The notes below the pieces were generated by a model. That model was not told the DNA's origin. It searched no databases and saw nothing but the letters and a program-made list of their open reading frames with translations. The position numbers and the translations under genes were made by a program. DNA of 64,000 nt from Scortum barcoo. Taxonomy: Eukaryota > Chordata > Actinopteri > Centrarchiformes > Terapontidae. The DNA lies in contig CM041546.1 in assembly GCA_023238725.1 (NCBI GenBank), positions 8,295,983 to 8,359,982 on the forward strand, read 5' to 3'. Below, piece after piece: positions 14,301 through 26,832 of this stretch (position 1 is the stretch's first letter; each line of letters opens with the position of its first letter).

Positions 14301-16366
14301 AAAGCAGATTGGTGCTGGGGGGTTGGGTGTGTTACAGATATTACAGTCTGTGGTCATACTGGACAGCTTCCATGTGTTGTGTCTTTATCAGACTGTGACA
14401 TGGCATCGCTTCAAAAGTCTCTTTTCAATTTGCTTCGTCAAATGTTTTTATAAAAAGGACAATACTCCTCCAAAACACAACAGGGAATTCTTTATATTTT
14501 ATTTATTTATTTTAAACATTTTCCATTCCCACTTAATAACACTCTCATATTTGCATAACGTGTGGCGGTGTGCAGAGGAGGACTTGACAGAGCAACAGTG
14601 GGTCCAATTATCTCCCTTACCTCTATAATGAAAAATAATAAAATAAAGCAGCAATTACAATGTCAAGTCACTGTCAGGGACGATGAGTTAACTCTCTCAG
14701 ACTCATTCACTGTACAGCCACAGACAACATTAAACAATTGAGACAAAACACACATATTGAAGGAGTCACTGACAGGTTTCCCTATTCTGTAAAATCATAT
14801 TCATGCCTTTGTCTACATTGTCAAGTGGTTTATAAATTAATGGCTCATGTGGTACCTTTTTATTCTGCCTGTACTTAATTTAATGTTCAAACAAGCTTTG
14901 TGAGTGTCCTGCGGTCAGTGTCAGTCAGTGTTATACCATTAGGGTAGTTCTCCGATGGAAAAGTACCTTTATAGTGAGTAGTATTAGGCACACAATGAAT
15001 CTTTAATGTAGTACTGCACTTTTACCATGACTGGAGAATCAACATCATTGAAACATTGCGATCAATTTGGCAGCTCGCACATCCTGACAGCAGGAACTAA
15101 AAGCTGTTTAAAATGGAGTCTGTGGGCTAGTCTGTTAGTAATATGTTTCACACCATGACTGGCTACATTTTAAGCACTTAAATTAACAGCACAGCACGTG
15201 GCACCTCTCTCGAGTTTTGGAAAGCTGCAGGCTTTTTCACAATGCATCTTGATCCTGGAGATGATGAAAATATGCAGTCACACATTTCATTTTTTTAAAG
15301 AGCCTTGGCCTCATGTGAAAAGATTATTATTTCATTGGAATTGCTTTTAAACAAGAGGTTTTGAGTTAATGCATTGAGAAAGAGGAAAAGAAGAATAACA
15401 TTTTTCCTGCAGTGTGAGACACCGTCAAGTAATGCTGTTATGTTTCTGCTTCAGTCATACTGTACGTAACCTGGAGATAGTGATTAAGACAAGTGAAGCG
15501 CCTAAAATATGCCTAAAAAAGGAAGACAGATGAGAAGGGAATAATGTTAGCGGGATGTAAATTAGAAGTAACTTATTTTGTTTCTCTCTTTTTTCTGTCT
15601 TCTTTCCTTCCTGTTCAGAGTAAGACAGGAGCACTGGAGGGTCCTGAGGTGGACGGCTTTGTCAAAGACATGATGGGTCTTGTCAGGGTAAGATATATAA
15701 GCTGATGTTTTTCCACCAAAATGCTTTCTGACATTCAGATATTACAGAGGCGTTTACAAAAAAAAAAGTTCAATTGTTATGTTGTTATGTAATGTCTATG
15801 TGTGTACCAACTATTGCTATTACAGCCAACCTACGGCTTCTCTGTGTCACATATCAATAAAACAGAATTTTGGAGCTATTAGAGAAAGTAATCAGCAAAT
15901 TGATCAATGAAAATAACTGTTAGTTGCAGCCCTACCACATTGTGCACACACTACATGCACTCAAGCTTAAACTGAATTTATGTTATTTAAAGTTACAAAA
16001 ATTATTAAAAAGTCTAACTATCAACTCAAACGGTATATAATATATTCTTTGGAACAAATATTATCTGACCCATGCCAAAAGTCGGCAGTGTGTTGACACC
16101 TAACGCTGATGATCCACACTCATTAAAGCCTCCACAAACAAGAGCTGACAGACAGAAAGCCTAAAAAGCAGCTTACAAACACCACTACTATGTACAATCC
16201 TCATCTCTTCTGTCCTCATCTCTTCTGTCCTCTCCAGCCCAACATCACGAGCGCTGAGCTGGACAAGCTGCGAGCCGTCCTTCTGCGTCACTGTGACGTC
16301 AACAAGGACGGAAAGATCCAGAGAAACGAGCTAGCTCTGTGTCTGGGAGTCAAACCGAAAGCTTAG
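5328..16366 (+). CDS. scgn: Secretagogin, six EF-hand calcium sensor (complete, 11 exons)
   Basis: Coding exons: 5328-5397, 5848-5918, 7945-8037, 11538-11627, 12368-12424, 12782-12859, 13496-13551, 13867-13912, 14046-14105, 15619-15687, 16238-16366. All junctions are GT/AG and phases match. They total 819 nt, 272 aa plus TAG (human secretagogin is 276 aa). Six EF-hand loops are visible at about residues 21-32 (DADDNGYIEGKE), 67-78 (DVTADGKLQIQE), 114-125, 158-169 (DKNKDGCLDLND, Asp rather than Glu at position 12), 206-217 and 250-261 (DVNKDGKIQRNE). Diagnostic blocks such as SKTGALEGPEVDGF and LALCLG match secretagogin rather than calbindin or calretinin. The protein is a cytosolic Ca2+ sensor of neuroendocrine and neuronal cells that binds SNARE and vesicle-traffic partners. 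Exon 6 uses an acceptor (GACTAAG) with a short pyrimidine run. The start was chosen by alignment of DLDAAGF with the family N-terminus. Confidence 0.95.
5919..7944 (+). other. scgn: scgn intron 2 (no further feature seen)
   Basis: Non-coding stretch between exons 2 and 3. An 86-codon open frame at 6259-6519 shows no recognisable family, no splice-site support and no conserved motif, so it is treated as chance. Confidence 0.6.
9179..9620 (-). repeat. Degenerate teleost dispersed repeat (retroelement 3' region)
   Basis: It begins with ACTTTATTTATATAGCAC and continues through CAAGGTGCTTCACA-like sequence and blocks such as AGCAGACCCTGATCA. This order recalls a dispersed repeat that is widespread in teleost genomes. 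The TTTATTTATATAGC head reads as the reverse complement of a retroelement 3' tail, so the element is placed on the minus strand. Family not assigned; recognition is from memory of the pattern, without a search. Confidence 0.45.
10055..10370 (-). repeat. L2/RTE-like retroelement 3' tail
   Basis: At 10071-10094 the sequence ACTTTATTGATCCCGAAGG is the reverse complement of the GGGATCAATAAAGT terminus typical of many fish non-LTR elements and their SINEs. It is followed by an AT-rich body (AATACAAATACAACTATA, then TATTGCACATAATAATAG) of the kind found next to that tail. Truncated and non-coding. Confidence 0.5.
12895..12917 (+). repeat. (CA)n microsatellite in scgn intron 6
   Basis: An uninterrupted run of about 11 CA units that starts 36 bases after the exon 6 donor site, preceded by an imperfect CACACA stretch. 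Confidence 0.85.
16201..16230 (+). repeat. 15-bp tandem duplication forming the scgn exon 11 polypyrimidine tract
   Basis: TCATCTCTTCTGTCC occurs twice in perfect tandem, followed at once by TCTCCAG and the exon 11 start at 16238. The duplication therefore supplies most of the pyrimidine tract of the last scgn acceptor. Confidence 0.85.
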
Positions 16367-16842
16367 AGGGTTGTTTGAAGATTTTTAATTATGAAACACT
16401 GAATCTGTACTTGTTGTTTAGTCAATAATGATAAGCTGTTGTGTTTTGATCCAGATCGGTCTGATTACTGGGTCATTTAGCGTGAATATCAGCTGAGTTA
16501 TGTGATCCTGAATATGATAATACGATACTGTGTGATGAAAAACTAAATTAAAAGAGTGTATGTCGTCCGTGACAAATGCATGACAGGCAGTGTTTCTTGT
16601 GCATGGTGTAGGCCAGTAGGAAAGAAGGAGATGTACATGTTGAAGTAAACTGACTGCCTGTGCTGTAAGATTTGTGCCAAATCAATCATGTTTTTCATTG
16701 TTATGTTAAGTTGTCTTCTTTTAGTTTGATGCTGGAGCACTTTGGTCATTACTGACATTTGACCATTTGCATGTTTCTCTTTCTCAAAGGATGCTCAAGT
16801 GCAGCATGTTGATGTAATTTTAATATTATACGCTGTTGAGGA

Positions 16843-16848
16843 AATAAA
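16843..16848 (+). promoter_or_regulatory. scgn: Polyadenylation signal AATAAA (scgn)
   Basis: First canonical AATAAA after the scgn stop, about 480 bases downstream, followed by a T-rich run (TTTTTCTTTATTTTTTTT) at 16865-16883. It predicts a 3' UTR of about 0.5 kb. Confidence 0.65.
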
Positions 16849-16869
16849 AGAGGTGATAAATGAGCTTTT

Positions 16870-18629
16870 TCTTTATTTTTTTTAGCTCTTTTAATATAAT
16901 ACAAATTATACTCCAATTTATCATTCAAAATTGAAACTGAGATTAATTAGACTGATTTTGAACTTACTGAAGGAATTAGCATTTTTATTTTCTAATAATA
17001 GAAATATAAAACAGATGTCAGTATATAAAGAACATTTCAATGATGACTCATCGATAGCCTTTTCAATGCTTTATGAAAAAACAAAGTCATTTATGTCACA
17101 CTGTACTGCACATGATGTTCAATCGATTTGTTTAGTCAAATGCAACAATACAATTGTTCCTTGGATTTCACATTCCTCCTGCGGTGACTCATTAAATATC
17201 TCCTCCAAACACATTCATAAAAGAGACAAAATATCCAACAGCATGAGACAGCAAGCTTAAATAAAATCTAAGCTAATATAGATGGAGAGTTTGGCTAAGG
17301 ACTGAACATCTGAAGTAAACAGCTTTACCAGATGCACTCTGACGCAGGTCACTGTGAGATGCAACAAGCTGACAGGGCGTTCTTTGTTAACAAAGAATGA
17401 AAACAAACAGGGTTAAGTAGATTGAAACCCTTCCGGCCACAAAAAGGGAGCTAATGGTGCGGACCTAAAAGCTTTACTCTGCCTGAGGCTGCCTGATTGC
17501 CCTTTGTGTCCCCATGAAGCAGCAGCGTGTGGATTGACACGTCTTTTATCACTGTTTGTGTGTGTGTGTGTTCATTTAACAGAAGCACAATTACAAACAT
17601 AAAAAGAGACACTTTACATTGTGTGTTTGTATATAGTAAATAGGTACACTTGTGTGAATGTTTGCATGTGTATTCTTACTGAACTAATCTCCATTTTAGA
17701 TGAATAACGGTGCTTTAGACTCCATTTGGACAACCTGGCCTTTCAGTCCTTTTACTCAAGCTGTTCTAACAATGTCAAAGTCGACGCTTTTTCCGGTTTC
17801 AATCATTTCATGCTCCATTTATTCAGAGGTGATTCAGCCCTTCTTGAACTGTCAAACCGGCCCAGCACTGCTCCGAGCTCCTAAACAGGTTATAAAGCAG
17901 TTAAGTAGGACTAAATTTATAAGTAATGATTTATTTAGTGGTGTTCCATTACTGTCACATTTATAAGTGCTTGACCTGGGGCTTTGTAGTTCTAGTGTGT
18001 GATCTGTTGTAGCCAGGAACACAACATAAATTATTCATAACCGAGAAAAAAACTGTGGTCAAACAAAAGGGAGTGCTCTGTTTAACCTTTTGAAATAAAA
18101 ACATGTGCATCAGCATATAATCTGTAATTCATCTAGTTTGTTTTGGTTTTAAGATTACTTTTAAAGCCTGGATTCTTTTTGAAACAATGTAATGTTTAAT
18201 TCTCTTAAATCTGTTTTGTATTTTTGACTTTAATGACCTGCTGGAGCCTGTCAGGTGTTACCTCCTCAGAGTGCTAAAGGTCAAGAATATAACAGCCCAA
18301 CATGCTCAATTTATCAGTTAACTTACTACAAATTTGAACAAAAGACAGAAGCAAAGAAGAACAAAAGGTTTACCGTCAGACAGTTTTGATCCTTCAAATA
18401 ACACTGAATTAATGCGAGTATGAATTTCCTTTTACTCTAGACCTCTGTAAACTGATGACTCAGTTTATGTATTACAGTACAATAATCTGTTCAATAATCA
18501 GCTCTTGATCTGAACAGATAACATGGAGGAATATTAGGGCAACACCTGTTGATCTAATACTAGTGTGTTTGCTGGAGGCCACTTTAATATTAAAGGTATA
18601 TCTGTTAAACTAATTTTGTGTGTGTGCTA

Positions 18630-18661
<32 letters not shown>

Positions 18662-21600
18662 AGTGAGTGAGTGAGTGAGAGAGAGAGAGCGAGAGCGAGA
18701 GACCCTCCCTTCCCTACAGAGCATTGTTTAAGGTTCATGTTGTTTAGTGCTGCCCTCTAGTGGTCAGACTAAAGCATTACACTCTTGATTTAACATTAAA
18801 ATGAAAAATATAACAAGTACAATGAGAGGAAACCAAGCAAAAACATTTATGCGGAGGGGACCTTCTTTAATTAAATTAATTACGGGGAATCTCATTGTAC
18901 TCGTGTCTTAAATTAACAGTGTTGAATGAGTCTTTAACCCAAACCTGTTATTAAAATACTGCAGCTTTCACTTTTACACTCATAGTGGGTGGGTTCACTT
19001 TCATCCCCAGAAGATGGTACTATACCTAAAAATTATTTGTTGGCTGTAGGTTGGTGCTGAGATACAGAAAAAAAGTTCCATGCCTCTAAAACTGTTTTGT
19101 GTCAACAACCACTTTTCTACTCTTCTGAGAAATTATGTGCGTCACCACAAGTCATTTATACTGACCAGGCACAGCCATTATGACAGAATAGCTGGCTTGC
19201 TGCTTAAAGTTGGTATGTGTGTGTCTGTGCTTAGCGGAAAACAGTGAGAAGTTGCGTTTATAAAGTCAGCTGCACCGGGCTCCTCAGAGTGACAGACGTC
19301 TGACCCCAAGTACCTTTTTCATGCCTTTTCATTCTTCCTCGTCTTTTCCACAGCACTCTCACTAAGTAAACAACAAATAATGACGGTGCTGTAAATTTTG
19401 ACCCTTAAGACTCCCTCTGCCCTTCTTTAAGTTTGCGTTTCTGTCCCTCTCCTAGGTGAAACCTAACATTCCCAGTCCCAGAATGCCAGTGCTAAATGCA
19501 GTTCGCGGGACCTATAAGCTCAATTGTAAACATAATTCACAATGCATGGATCTACCAGGTCAGCGGTTGCCGTGGTTTCAGCTGAGCACCTCAATGACCT
19601 TTGCAACAGGTCAGTTAGGGGAAATATATTTTTTTCATAGTAACTCACTGAAATTTGTGCCAGCAATTTTCTTTTTTTTTTTCTTCCAACAGCTGCACGT
19701 TTGACAGATCTTTCATTATTTCATTTTTTAAAATTGCCCCAAACTCACTTTTCCTGCAGTGGATTATAATGGATCTGATCTGAGGCAGCTGTTAGTGGAC
19801 GAAAAATTTACTATATTACTTTTGTCATTTCAATACCTGATCATATTTTCATAAATGAATGAGGTGCCAAATCTTACATCAGGAAGAAAGGAGCGATAAC
19901 TTAAGAGACTGAAGGCTAGGAGAGCCAGCTACCCCTTTCTTTAAACACAACCATAAAGTGCATTTACGTCACGCAGCACTTCAACACTTCAACACCTTAA
20001 AAAGGGATCTGTATTTCAAACAGTGTTGGGTAAATAATGCAAACTATGCACTCATGGTGTGACGCAAGTGTCTTTTGGTGGACAGACACTGTAGATTTCC
20101 ACAAACAAACCAGGTAGCAGCAGTGGAAAAGCCAATCACTTAAACTATCTGGAAGACGCTTTGTTTCAGGGGAAATTTTGAAGTTGGCATCAAGTTTATT
20201 TGTAACAAGCCATTAGCATCAAAGCTTTAAATGTGATATTGATAGTAAAGTTACCCTATAAATGTGTTGTATGATTATTACTTAACAGGCCAAGAAAATT
20301 CAGTTATAATTGTTTATCTTAATAGAATCATTAGAAGTGAAACTGTGAAACTACTGTGATCTGATCCTCCTTGCAGGATTAAATATTTGGGTTTCATCTA
20401 CCCCGGCAGACCTCCCTGGGTTCCTTCTGTTTTCGGTGCTCTCTGTGTGCTGCTAAAAATAATACCTAGTAAAAATGTGGCCATAAATTTGAATATTTTT
20501 GTTTGTTTTTGTATGAAATCTCCCCCAAGTGGCAGCCATGTGTTCAGTTCTTTCACCAAGGAGCAGAAAAAACAAACATCACTGTGGAGCAGATGCAGTC
20601 CACCCATGGCTGCAAACTGCGACAAATTGCGAACACTCAGCAAGGTGTCGTGTCAGAGAAGAAGTGAGGAGTAACTTGAGTGCCGATAAATGGGAGATTG
20701 TAATTTGTTAGCCTGTAGCCACTGGCACCAATGTCAAGAGCAAACTGTATAAGTGAAAGCAGAGCTTTGATAATGATTTGGTCATTTCATACACACTAAG
20801 AATAAGCTGCGAGAACAGTCTCCAAGGCAACATTGCACAAAGCAGGCCACCCTTTACAAAGGCAATTCACACTGGTGGTTTTGAAGTGGAGTATTATTAT
20901 TAATATTATTATTATTCAAAAGACTTCAGGACACCACCATCCACATCAGTGAATAAGTTATTTAAACTGTAGCAAATGTTCATATATTTTTATCTGCATG
21001 CACACAAGGATCATCAGAACGCACAGTTATGGATGATCATATTACAGCCTAATCAGTGCTTGGCTTTGAATACTGATGTCAATTTTGACCGTTTTAAAAT
21101 CTGACAAACATTTTGATAAGTTTTCCCTAAATGTTTTCCAGCACAATCAAAAAATTAACTTGAAGCTATCTTATAAAAAACATCTCCTAGAGTTGAGTAC
21201 TACAATAGACCTATTTATTGGCTAATATTAACTTATTGCAGATGTATTCATACTTATCAGCTGATGAGTAACAAGAAATCCCAGTAGAGAGCCACACTAG
21301 ACTGCAGGTATAATATTTCATTATATTTATTATATATTTCTGGACTCAGCACCTATGTAGGTCTAAATCTCCCTACACAAGCATGTGTCTAAGGTTTCTG
21401 AGATATCCTGCCAATTAAACAAAAAAACAAGGCATGCAAAGGGGAGCAAAATCGTAGCCATCTTTTCAGAGATAATAATGCAATCAAACAGTGACCTGTT
21501 TTGACAACAGCACCTCAAACACACTCCCTGCCTCCTCTTCTTCTTCACAGGATCACATCTTTCTGTCTGCTCTGACAAAACATAAAGCCTTGAAATGCAT

Positions 21601-24527
21601 CCTGGGATTTTTCCATGGCACATGTTTTATTACCGGAAGCTCCATATTGCTTCCATCCACCGCCACCCACCATAAGACACATCTGCGTCTGTCCCGGTGT
21701 CTGAGTGAGAGATTTGCGGTGGCCTCCCAAGCTGTTAAACCCACTGCCCAACTGCCACTTGGCGAGCAAATTGAAATTATGAAGAGTGCTCAAGTTCATC
21801 TATGAATTGTTGGAGGAAGTTATGTAAACTAAAGACGTGCATGGAAGAAGATGAGGAGGTGGGTTAGAGGGAGCAACAGAAAGGAAATGACCTGTCAGAA
21901 AGTGACTGATTTTATTAGTGGCATATACCACACACCATGTCCCTGCAACTACAGTATGTGGTCCTGGCAAACAATGCTACGTTGACAACCAGCTGCTTTA
22001 TTTTTTTTCCTCCAGGACCTTTCAACGCTCCTAACCAGGGCCTGAGATGAACTCCCAGTCGAAAGCAAACCGTCTCCAAACAATCCCAGCAGCAACATCT
22101 GCAATGCTTTAACTCACTGGTTGCATCGCCCATTAAGCTGACATTTCCATTTTGTGTCCAGCGACTCGGCCGGATCAACAGTGATTAAAATTCCTTTCAG
22201 TGGATGTCACATGTACTGAAAGCCAGTAAAGTTGCAAAGTTACATACCTAAAGACTGGAAGCCAATGTTTAATGATCTGAAAAAAAAAACAATATTTGGA
22301 CTAAAGGAAATGCTATTTTAGCTATGTGGAATGATTCAAGTTATTTGTCTGGGTTTCCTTTGGAAGAGCGTGGATGAAATACTCTGCGATCCCCGGTGCT
22401 CCAAACGCTTTGATTTACCTCACGCGTGCTTCTGGAGAGCAAACAGCACAGAGGATGAAGGAGCACTTAAAAACACATCACAGAAACACAGAAATTAATT
22501 GACTGTGGTATGCATAAAAACACATACCAGAGAGACTGTTCACCCAGACTGACCTCAACATGTTCACCTTTTCCATCCTTTATTATAACATGCATGTAAT
22601 ACTTAAACAGCAACCTGTGCCTGTGATTTTGTCATTTTGCCAAATTTCCACTATACTTCATAACTTTTTTGTTTCAAATATGACTTGTCAGACTTAAAGT
22701 TATCAAACTACAGACTGTAAAGGAATTAAAATGACATCTTTCGAGAAGTGAAAATAGCAAAAGACTAAAAAAAACCAAAGCAATGATAATTAAATAACTT
22801 ACTGTAAATAAACATCTGACATCACACTGATGTGAACAGTCCATTTTCTATTACACCTGCTAAAACATAACTACACCAGTTGCTTGACATGCAACATTTA
22901 ATTATGTTTATGTTTCATTTGTAACAGAAATCACATTTTCATCCAAGTGTAAGTCAATAATGAACCTCAAGCATGCGATCTCGTGCTGTTAGGCTGTTGG
23001 GAGTAACTGGCCTTTTGTAATGATAAAAATATGATTTGCCTGAACAGTTTTGTTTGATCTGTGTTCATCTGTTCTTATACAGTGTCTGCATGGATTCATG
23101 AATGAATATATGCTTCCAACTGCCTGTGACAACATAAATGACAACATTTTCCCCAGAAAGTGTGAAAGTCTGAATCTTATCTTTCATCAAAAAAAACTGT
23201 GAACATTATTGCTACTGCACAGCTCAATCAGGAACTGACCCAAATTTATTAGTTTGAAACTATTAACCAAAAATGCAAAAATACAGACTATTAACTAAAA
23301 ATACAAGCACACCTTTAGTATCTGCTCATAATGTCAAGAGAATGTGTGATGTTTTCCCTCAGTACGCTGTGTATGGAACAGGATGTCATAAGGAAAGGGA
23401 CGAAGAAGCAGCTCAAACCTCCACGTACTGCCACACAGACTGTTCACCACCTATGTTAATGTATGATTAGCAAAAACGTGAACATTATTATGTTGTACCA
23501 TCCATGTAAACTCTGAGCGAATCATGGTGAGCTCTAAGTGGCGGCAGCGACTGTGTGGCCTGACCGCTCAGCCAAAAAAAAAAAAAAAAAGCGTGATGCC
23601 CTACAGCAGAGTCTGACACCAGCAGCTAGGAGGCCAACAGGTTCAAATCTTTGTTTAGACAAGACCGTGTCAAACCTCAATTTAAAGTGGTACTGAGACA
23701 TTTCCTGCCACAGGAGGATAAAGTGCATTTAAGGGCTAAACAACAGAGGAGTGCGATAATAACAATAACAAAAAGTGTAAAATCTCAACAGCCACTGACC
23801 CCCTCCGGACACAGGAAACAGACCGAAAAGCATTACAACAGTCAGGCAGGACATAAATATAGTATAGGCCAGCGGGCACAGGCAACGTCCTCGCTACGGT
23901 GTTACTGCACACCAGCCTGTCCATCTCTACCTGCTCCATCTTTCTCTTTTTAAAAGGCCAGCAGTCTCATTGTTCTCTCATTCCTCCATCTCTCTCCATC
24001 TGTCCGTCTTCCTCCATATGTTCCTCTCTCATCTTGAGGGCAGAATGGAAAATATTTCACAGATACCATGAATGTGCGTATGCAGACTTCCCATCCCATT
24101 CCTGAGAGATATCGCACTTTGCCACACTGTGCCGAGCCGTCACAACGTAAAGAGGCCGAAAGCTTTCCAGGATGTATATTTGCATTACGGGCCTTTCGCC
24201 AGTGTTCACAATTTAGGGGGAGGGGGATGAAAGAAAAAGAAGGAAGAAAGAGGAGTTAAAGTACAGTCAGTATGTTCTTACAAATTAAAGACTACTTGCC
24301 ATTTTTGTCAAAGCTGATCCACTACAGATCTCCCTCAGCAATAAAACACAATTTATATGTGATCCGTGCCTGATTGTGGGTACAGCAGCTGTGATTTGTC
24401 CTCAGCAGCAGAATTTGCTTGGAAAAGACCAAAGCAGAAGCGGTAAGAGAGCAGAAATCCACAAAGAGTCTGCAAACAACCGAGCCTGTGAAATGTGACT
24501 TTGTTTGAAGAGCACTGAATCAAGATT
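16870..24527. other. Intergenic stretch between scgn and nov, left part (no gene seen)
   Basis: About 7.6 kb without a supported gene. Open frames here are short, unsupported by splice sites and without recognisable motifs. Contents noticed: the compound microsatellite at 18616-18700, an ATT run near 20893-20916, and an A18 run at 23574-23591. Some stretches may be regulatory for scgn or nov, but nothing in the bare sequence proves it. Confidence 0.5.
18616..18700 (+). repeat. Compound microsatellite (TG)n(GAGT)n(GA)n
   Basis: An interrupted TG run at 18616-18626, a clean (TG) run at about 18634-18661, then GAGT units and a GA run with GAGAGC interruptions. The stepwise change of unit suggests successive slippage mutations. 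Confidence 0.9.
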
Positions 24528-24609
24528 TTGGCAGAGCAACCCGCCGCTCACGGGAATAAGTCATTTAGAAAGCAGTTCTTAACCTCAGTTTCTTTCTCTT
24601 TTTTACAAG

Positions 24610-24749
24610 TGGGCGATGGAGTCTATAGATTGACTGTGGATGGACAGGAAGCCGTGGACCAAGAAGACCGTTCACTGATAAGGAAAGAAAGTTTAGAGGA
24701 ATTTAAGTTGGAACCTAGTTATAAACATTATGCAGAACAGCTGGCTTGA
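24610..24749 (+). CDS. Candidate orphan terminal exon, unknown gene
   Basis: A pyrimidine-rich tract (TTTCTTTCTCTTTTTTACAAG) ends at 24609 as a good 3' splice site. It is followed by an open frame in phase 1 reading GDGVYRLTVDGQEAV... and ending ...YKHYAEQLA with TGA at 24747-24749. An AATAAA lies 100 bases further on (24849-24854). Acceptor, open frame, stop and poly(A) signal together look like a last coding exon of about 46 residues. No family is recognised, and no upstream partner exon was found between 16.4 and 24.6 kb. It could be a real small or alternative gene, a lineage-specific transcript, or chance. Confidence 0.2.
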
Positions 24750-26204
24750 TGTGGTAGTTGTTAACAGTTTCTAGGTCACATATTTTAGATATTTGACTTT
24801 GCAGAGTGCTAGATATTGCTATGGCAACAGACAACAAATACTGTAATGAATAAAATATAACCAAATGGTACATGTCAAGTATCAAGAACAGAACAGAGAT
24901 TAGAAAAAGTTGAGCACTGAACTAAATGTACATATTTATGATCACCTAATTTCTAATGAGATTTTTTTATAATTAGATTTTCTTACAACTTCATACAACA
25001 GTTTCACTTAATATTTACATTATTGCTCTAGTTTTCCTACCACCAAATACTGCAGTCTTTTATAAAAAATCCCTACACATCCTTGTTAAACCCACACAAG
25101 TGTCTTTATTGTCTTTATGAAGTTATTTTGGACAGCTTCAACCTGAGCAGCTGGTCTAATCAGTCCTCATAACTGAGAACACCTGTGAGTGTGTGCAGGG
25201 ACCTCAACCAGGTGTCCACCTTTAATACCTTCAAACATAATTATCTTTAAGTGCTTAATCATGCAGTAGAGAAACACAGTAATCATACAGCTTCTCAAAT
25301 GATCAGTCCATCTCTGCAAAGTCCACCTCTTTGTTGAAAATAAAAGACGAGACCTGCCATCAACTGCAGATTGATGCCACACAGCTTTGTGGGCCAACAA
25401 ACAGTGGAAATAACCTCACCCTCAATGCTGGTAGCCTTTATAATATCCATGCTGTTTGCTAATAGAGAAAACAGAAATTTCATTCTCCACATCAACTAAC
25501 ACACATGCTAACATCAAATACCTGCATTGTATATACAACAAAAAAGGTTTCACCTACAAACATCTGTATGTAAGTTCAAGATTTAATGAATAGAATTAAC
25601 TTTTGCTGCAAGAGGACACTGCAATTAGCTCTAAATTCACAACACTGATTAACTAATATCTCATTTAAAAAGTATTTTCCATCCAAATCCATCAGCAGGC
25701 CACCACTTTCCAACCTGGATTAAAATGCACCTGCTGTCCTGACACAGACCACAGGCAGCACAGGTATTTACCCCAGATAAAAAAACAGCACTTTCACTGC
25801 TCATTAAACCAGCACAGTAGCAAAGCAAGCCATCTTACCTCTGACCAGGTGTGTGTCCTCTGCCTCTGTCCTTTAGAAACATCCACCATGGTAAGAGACT
25901 CCAAACACTTGGCTCATGCTGTCAGTTCATTCTTCGCCTGCATGAAGAAGCTCCCAAAGGTGTAAAGTTAAATCTTTCTTCAGCCAGTGCTGGTGTGTGT
26001 TTTACCTGTGAAACTCGTAATTAAAGTCATGTGCATGTATTTTTATATATTCACAGTATCATTCTGGTAATATAAATTGTTGTTTGTGGGAAGTAAAGAT
26101 AACCCCGATGGAAATTAGCGCACTTGTGCACTGTGCAATGTGATCCTGCAGCGTATAGAAGCGTATTTTTTTCAATAGTACCACAGGGGGGCGCCAAAGT
26201 AACA

Positions 26205-26214
26205 CATGATCAAT

Positions 26215-26257
<43 letters not shown>
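26205..26257 (+). repeat. (GATA)10 microsatellite on a retroelement 3' tail
   Basis: Ten perfect GATA units at 26218-26257 directly follow TGATCAATAAA at 26208-26218. GATCAATAAA followed by a short tandem repeat is the characteristic 3' end of fish L2-like non-LTR retroelements, so the microsatellite was probably seeded by the element's tail. The body of the element to the left is not recognisable. Confidence 0.65.
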
Positions 26258-26259
<2 letters not shown>

Positions 26260-26465
26260 GCTAATTTAAATGCAAGTACACTATAAAGTGCAGTTATGAA
26301 CCTTTTATGTTAGTTATGGATAATATTTTTTCTTTTATTTGTACTATTGCTTTTATTACATGCCATGTTTTGCCAACAATCATTCACTAAATACAGGAAG
26401 AAATTCAAAAATTCAACATTCAAAAAACTTCTTATATAATATAAAGCTGTAAACTTGATGTCCAG

Positions 26466-26676
26466 CTAAGTCAAGTCAAGTCAGTTTTGATTAAACAGTG
26501 CCAAATCACATCAAAAGTCCAGACCGTACTCTCGTTAAATATCGTTAACAGGGACCTAACAATTCCCACCATGAGCAAGCACTTGGCGACTGCGGCAGGG
26601 AAAAACTTCCTCCTAAGAGACAGAAAACTCGAGCAGAACCGGGCTCTAGGTGGGCGGCCATCTGTCTTGGAACAAG
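26466..26676 (-). repeat. Degenerate teleost dispersed repeat
   Basis: Blocks in order: AGTGCCAAATCACATC, CCTAACAATTCCCACCA, GAGCAAGCACTTGGCGAC, AGGGAAAAACTTCCTCC, CTCGAGCAGAACCGGGCTC and GGGCGGCCATCTG. This succession recalls an abundant fish repeat, often headed by a TTTATATAGCGCC motif, here at the left end and decayed. The short open frames inside it are therefore not genes. Strand is assigned from the tail orientation; family name uncertain. Confidence 0.55.
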
Positions 26677-26832
26677 ATATGAATGTGCGTTCATCACATT
26701 CCTTCATTTTACTATCACACTCAGTCACATACACCCCTCAATACGACCTACAAACTGACACACTCATACACATGTAGTTTCTGCCCCTCTCTCTGTTCAG
26801 GGTTCCACTCAGCTTCACCCCCAACTCCGTCC

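Noticed and set aside
21491..21805. 104-codon plus-strand frame between scgn and nov
   Set aside because: No recognisable domain, no supporting splice or poly(A) context, and frames of similar length overlap on the other strand.
23520..23665. Possible tRNA-like element around GGTTCAAATC
   Set aside because: A B-box-like match is present, but no convincing A-box at correct spacing and no cloverleaf could be drawn; the A18 run interrupts it.
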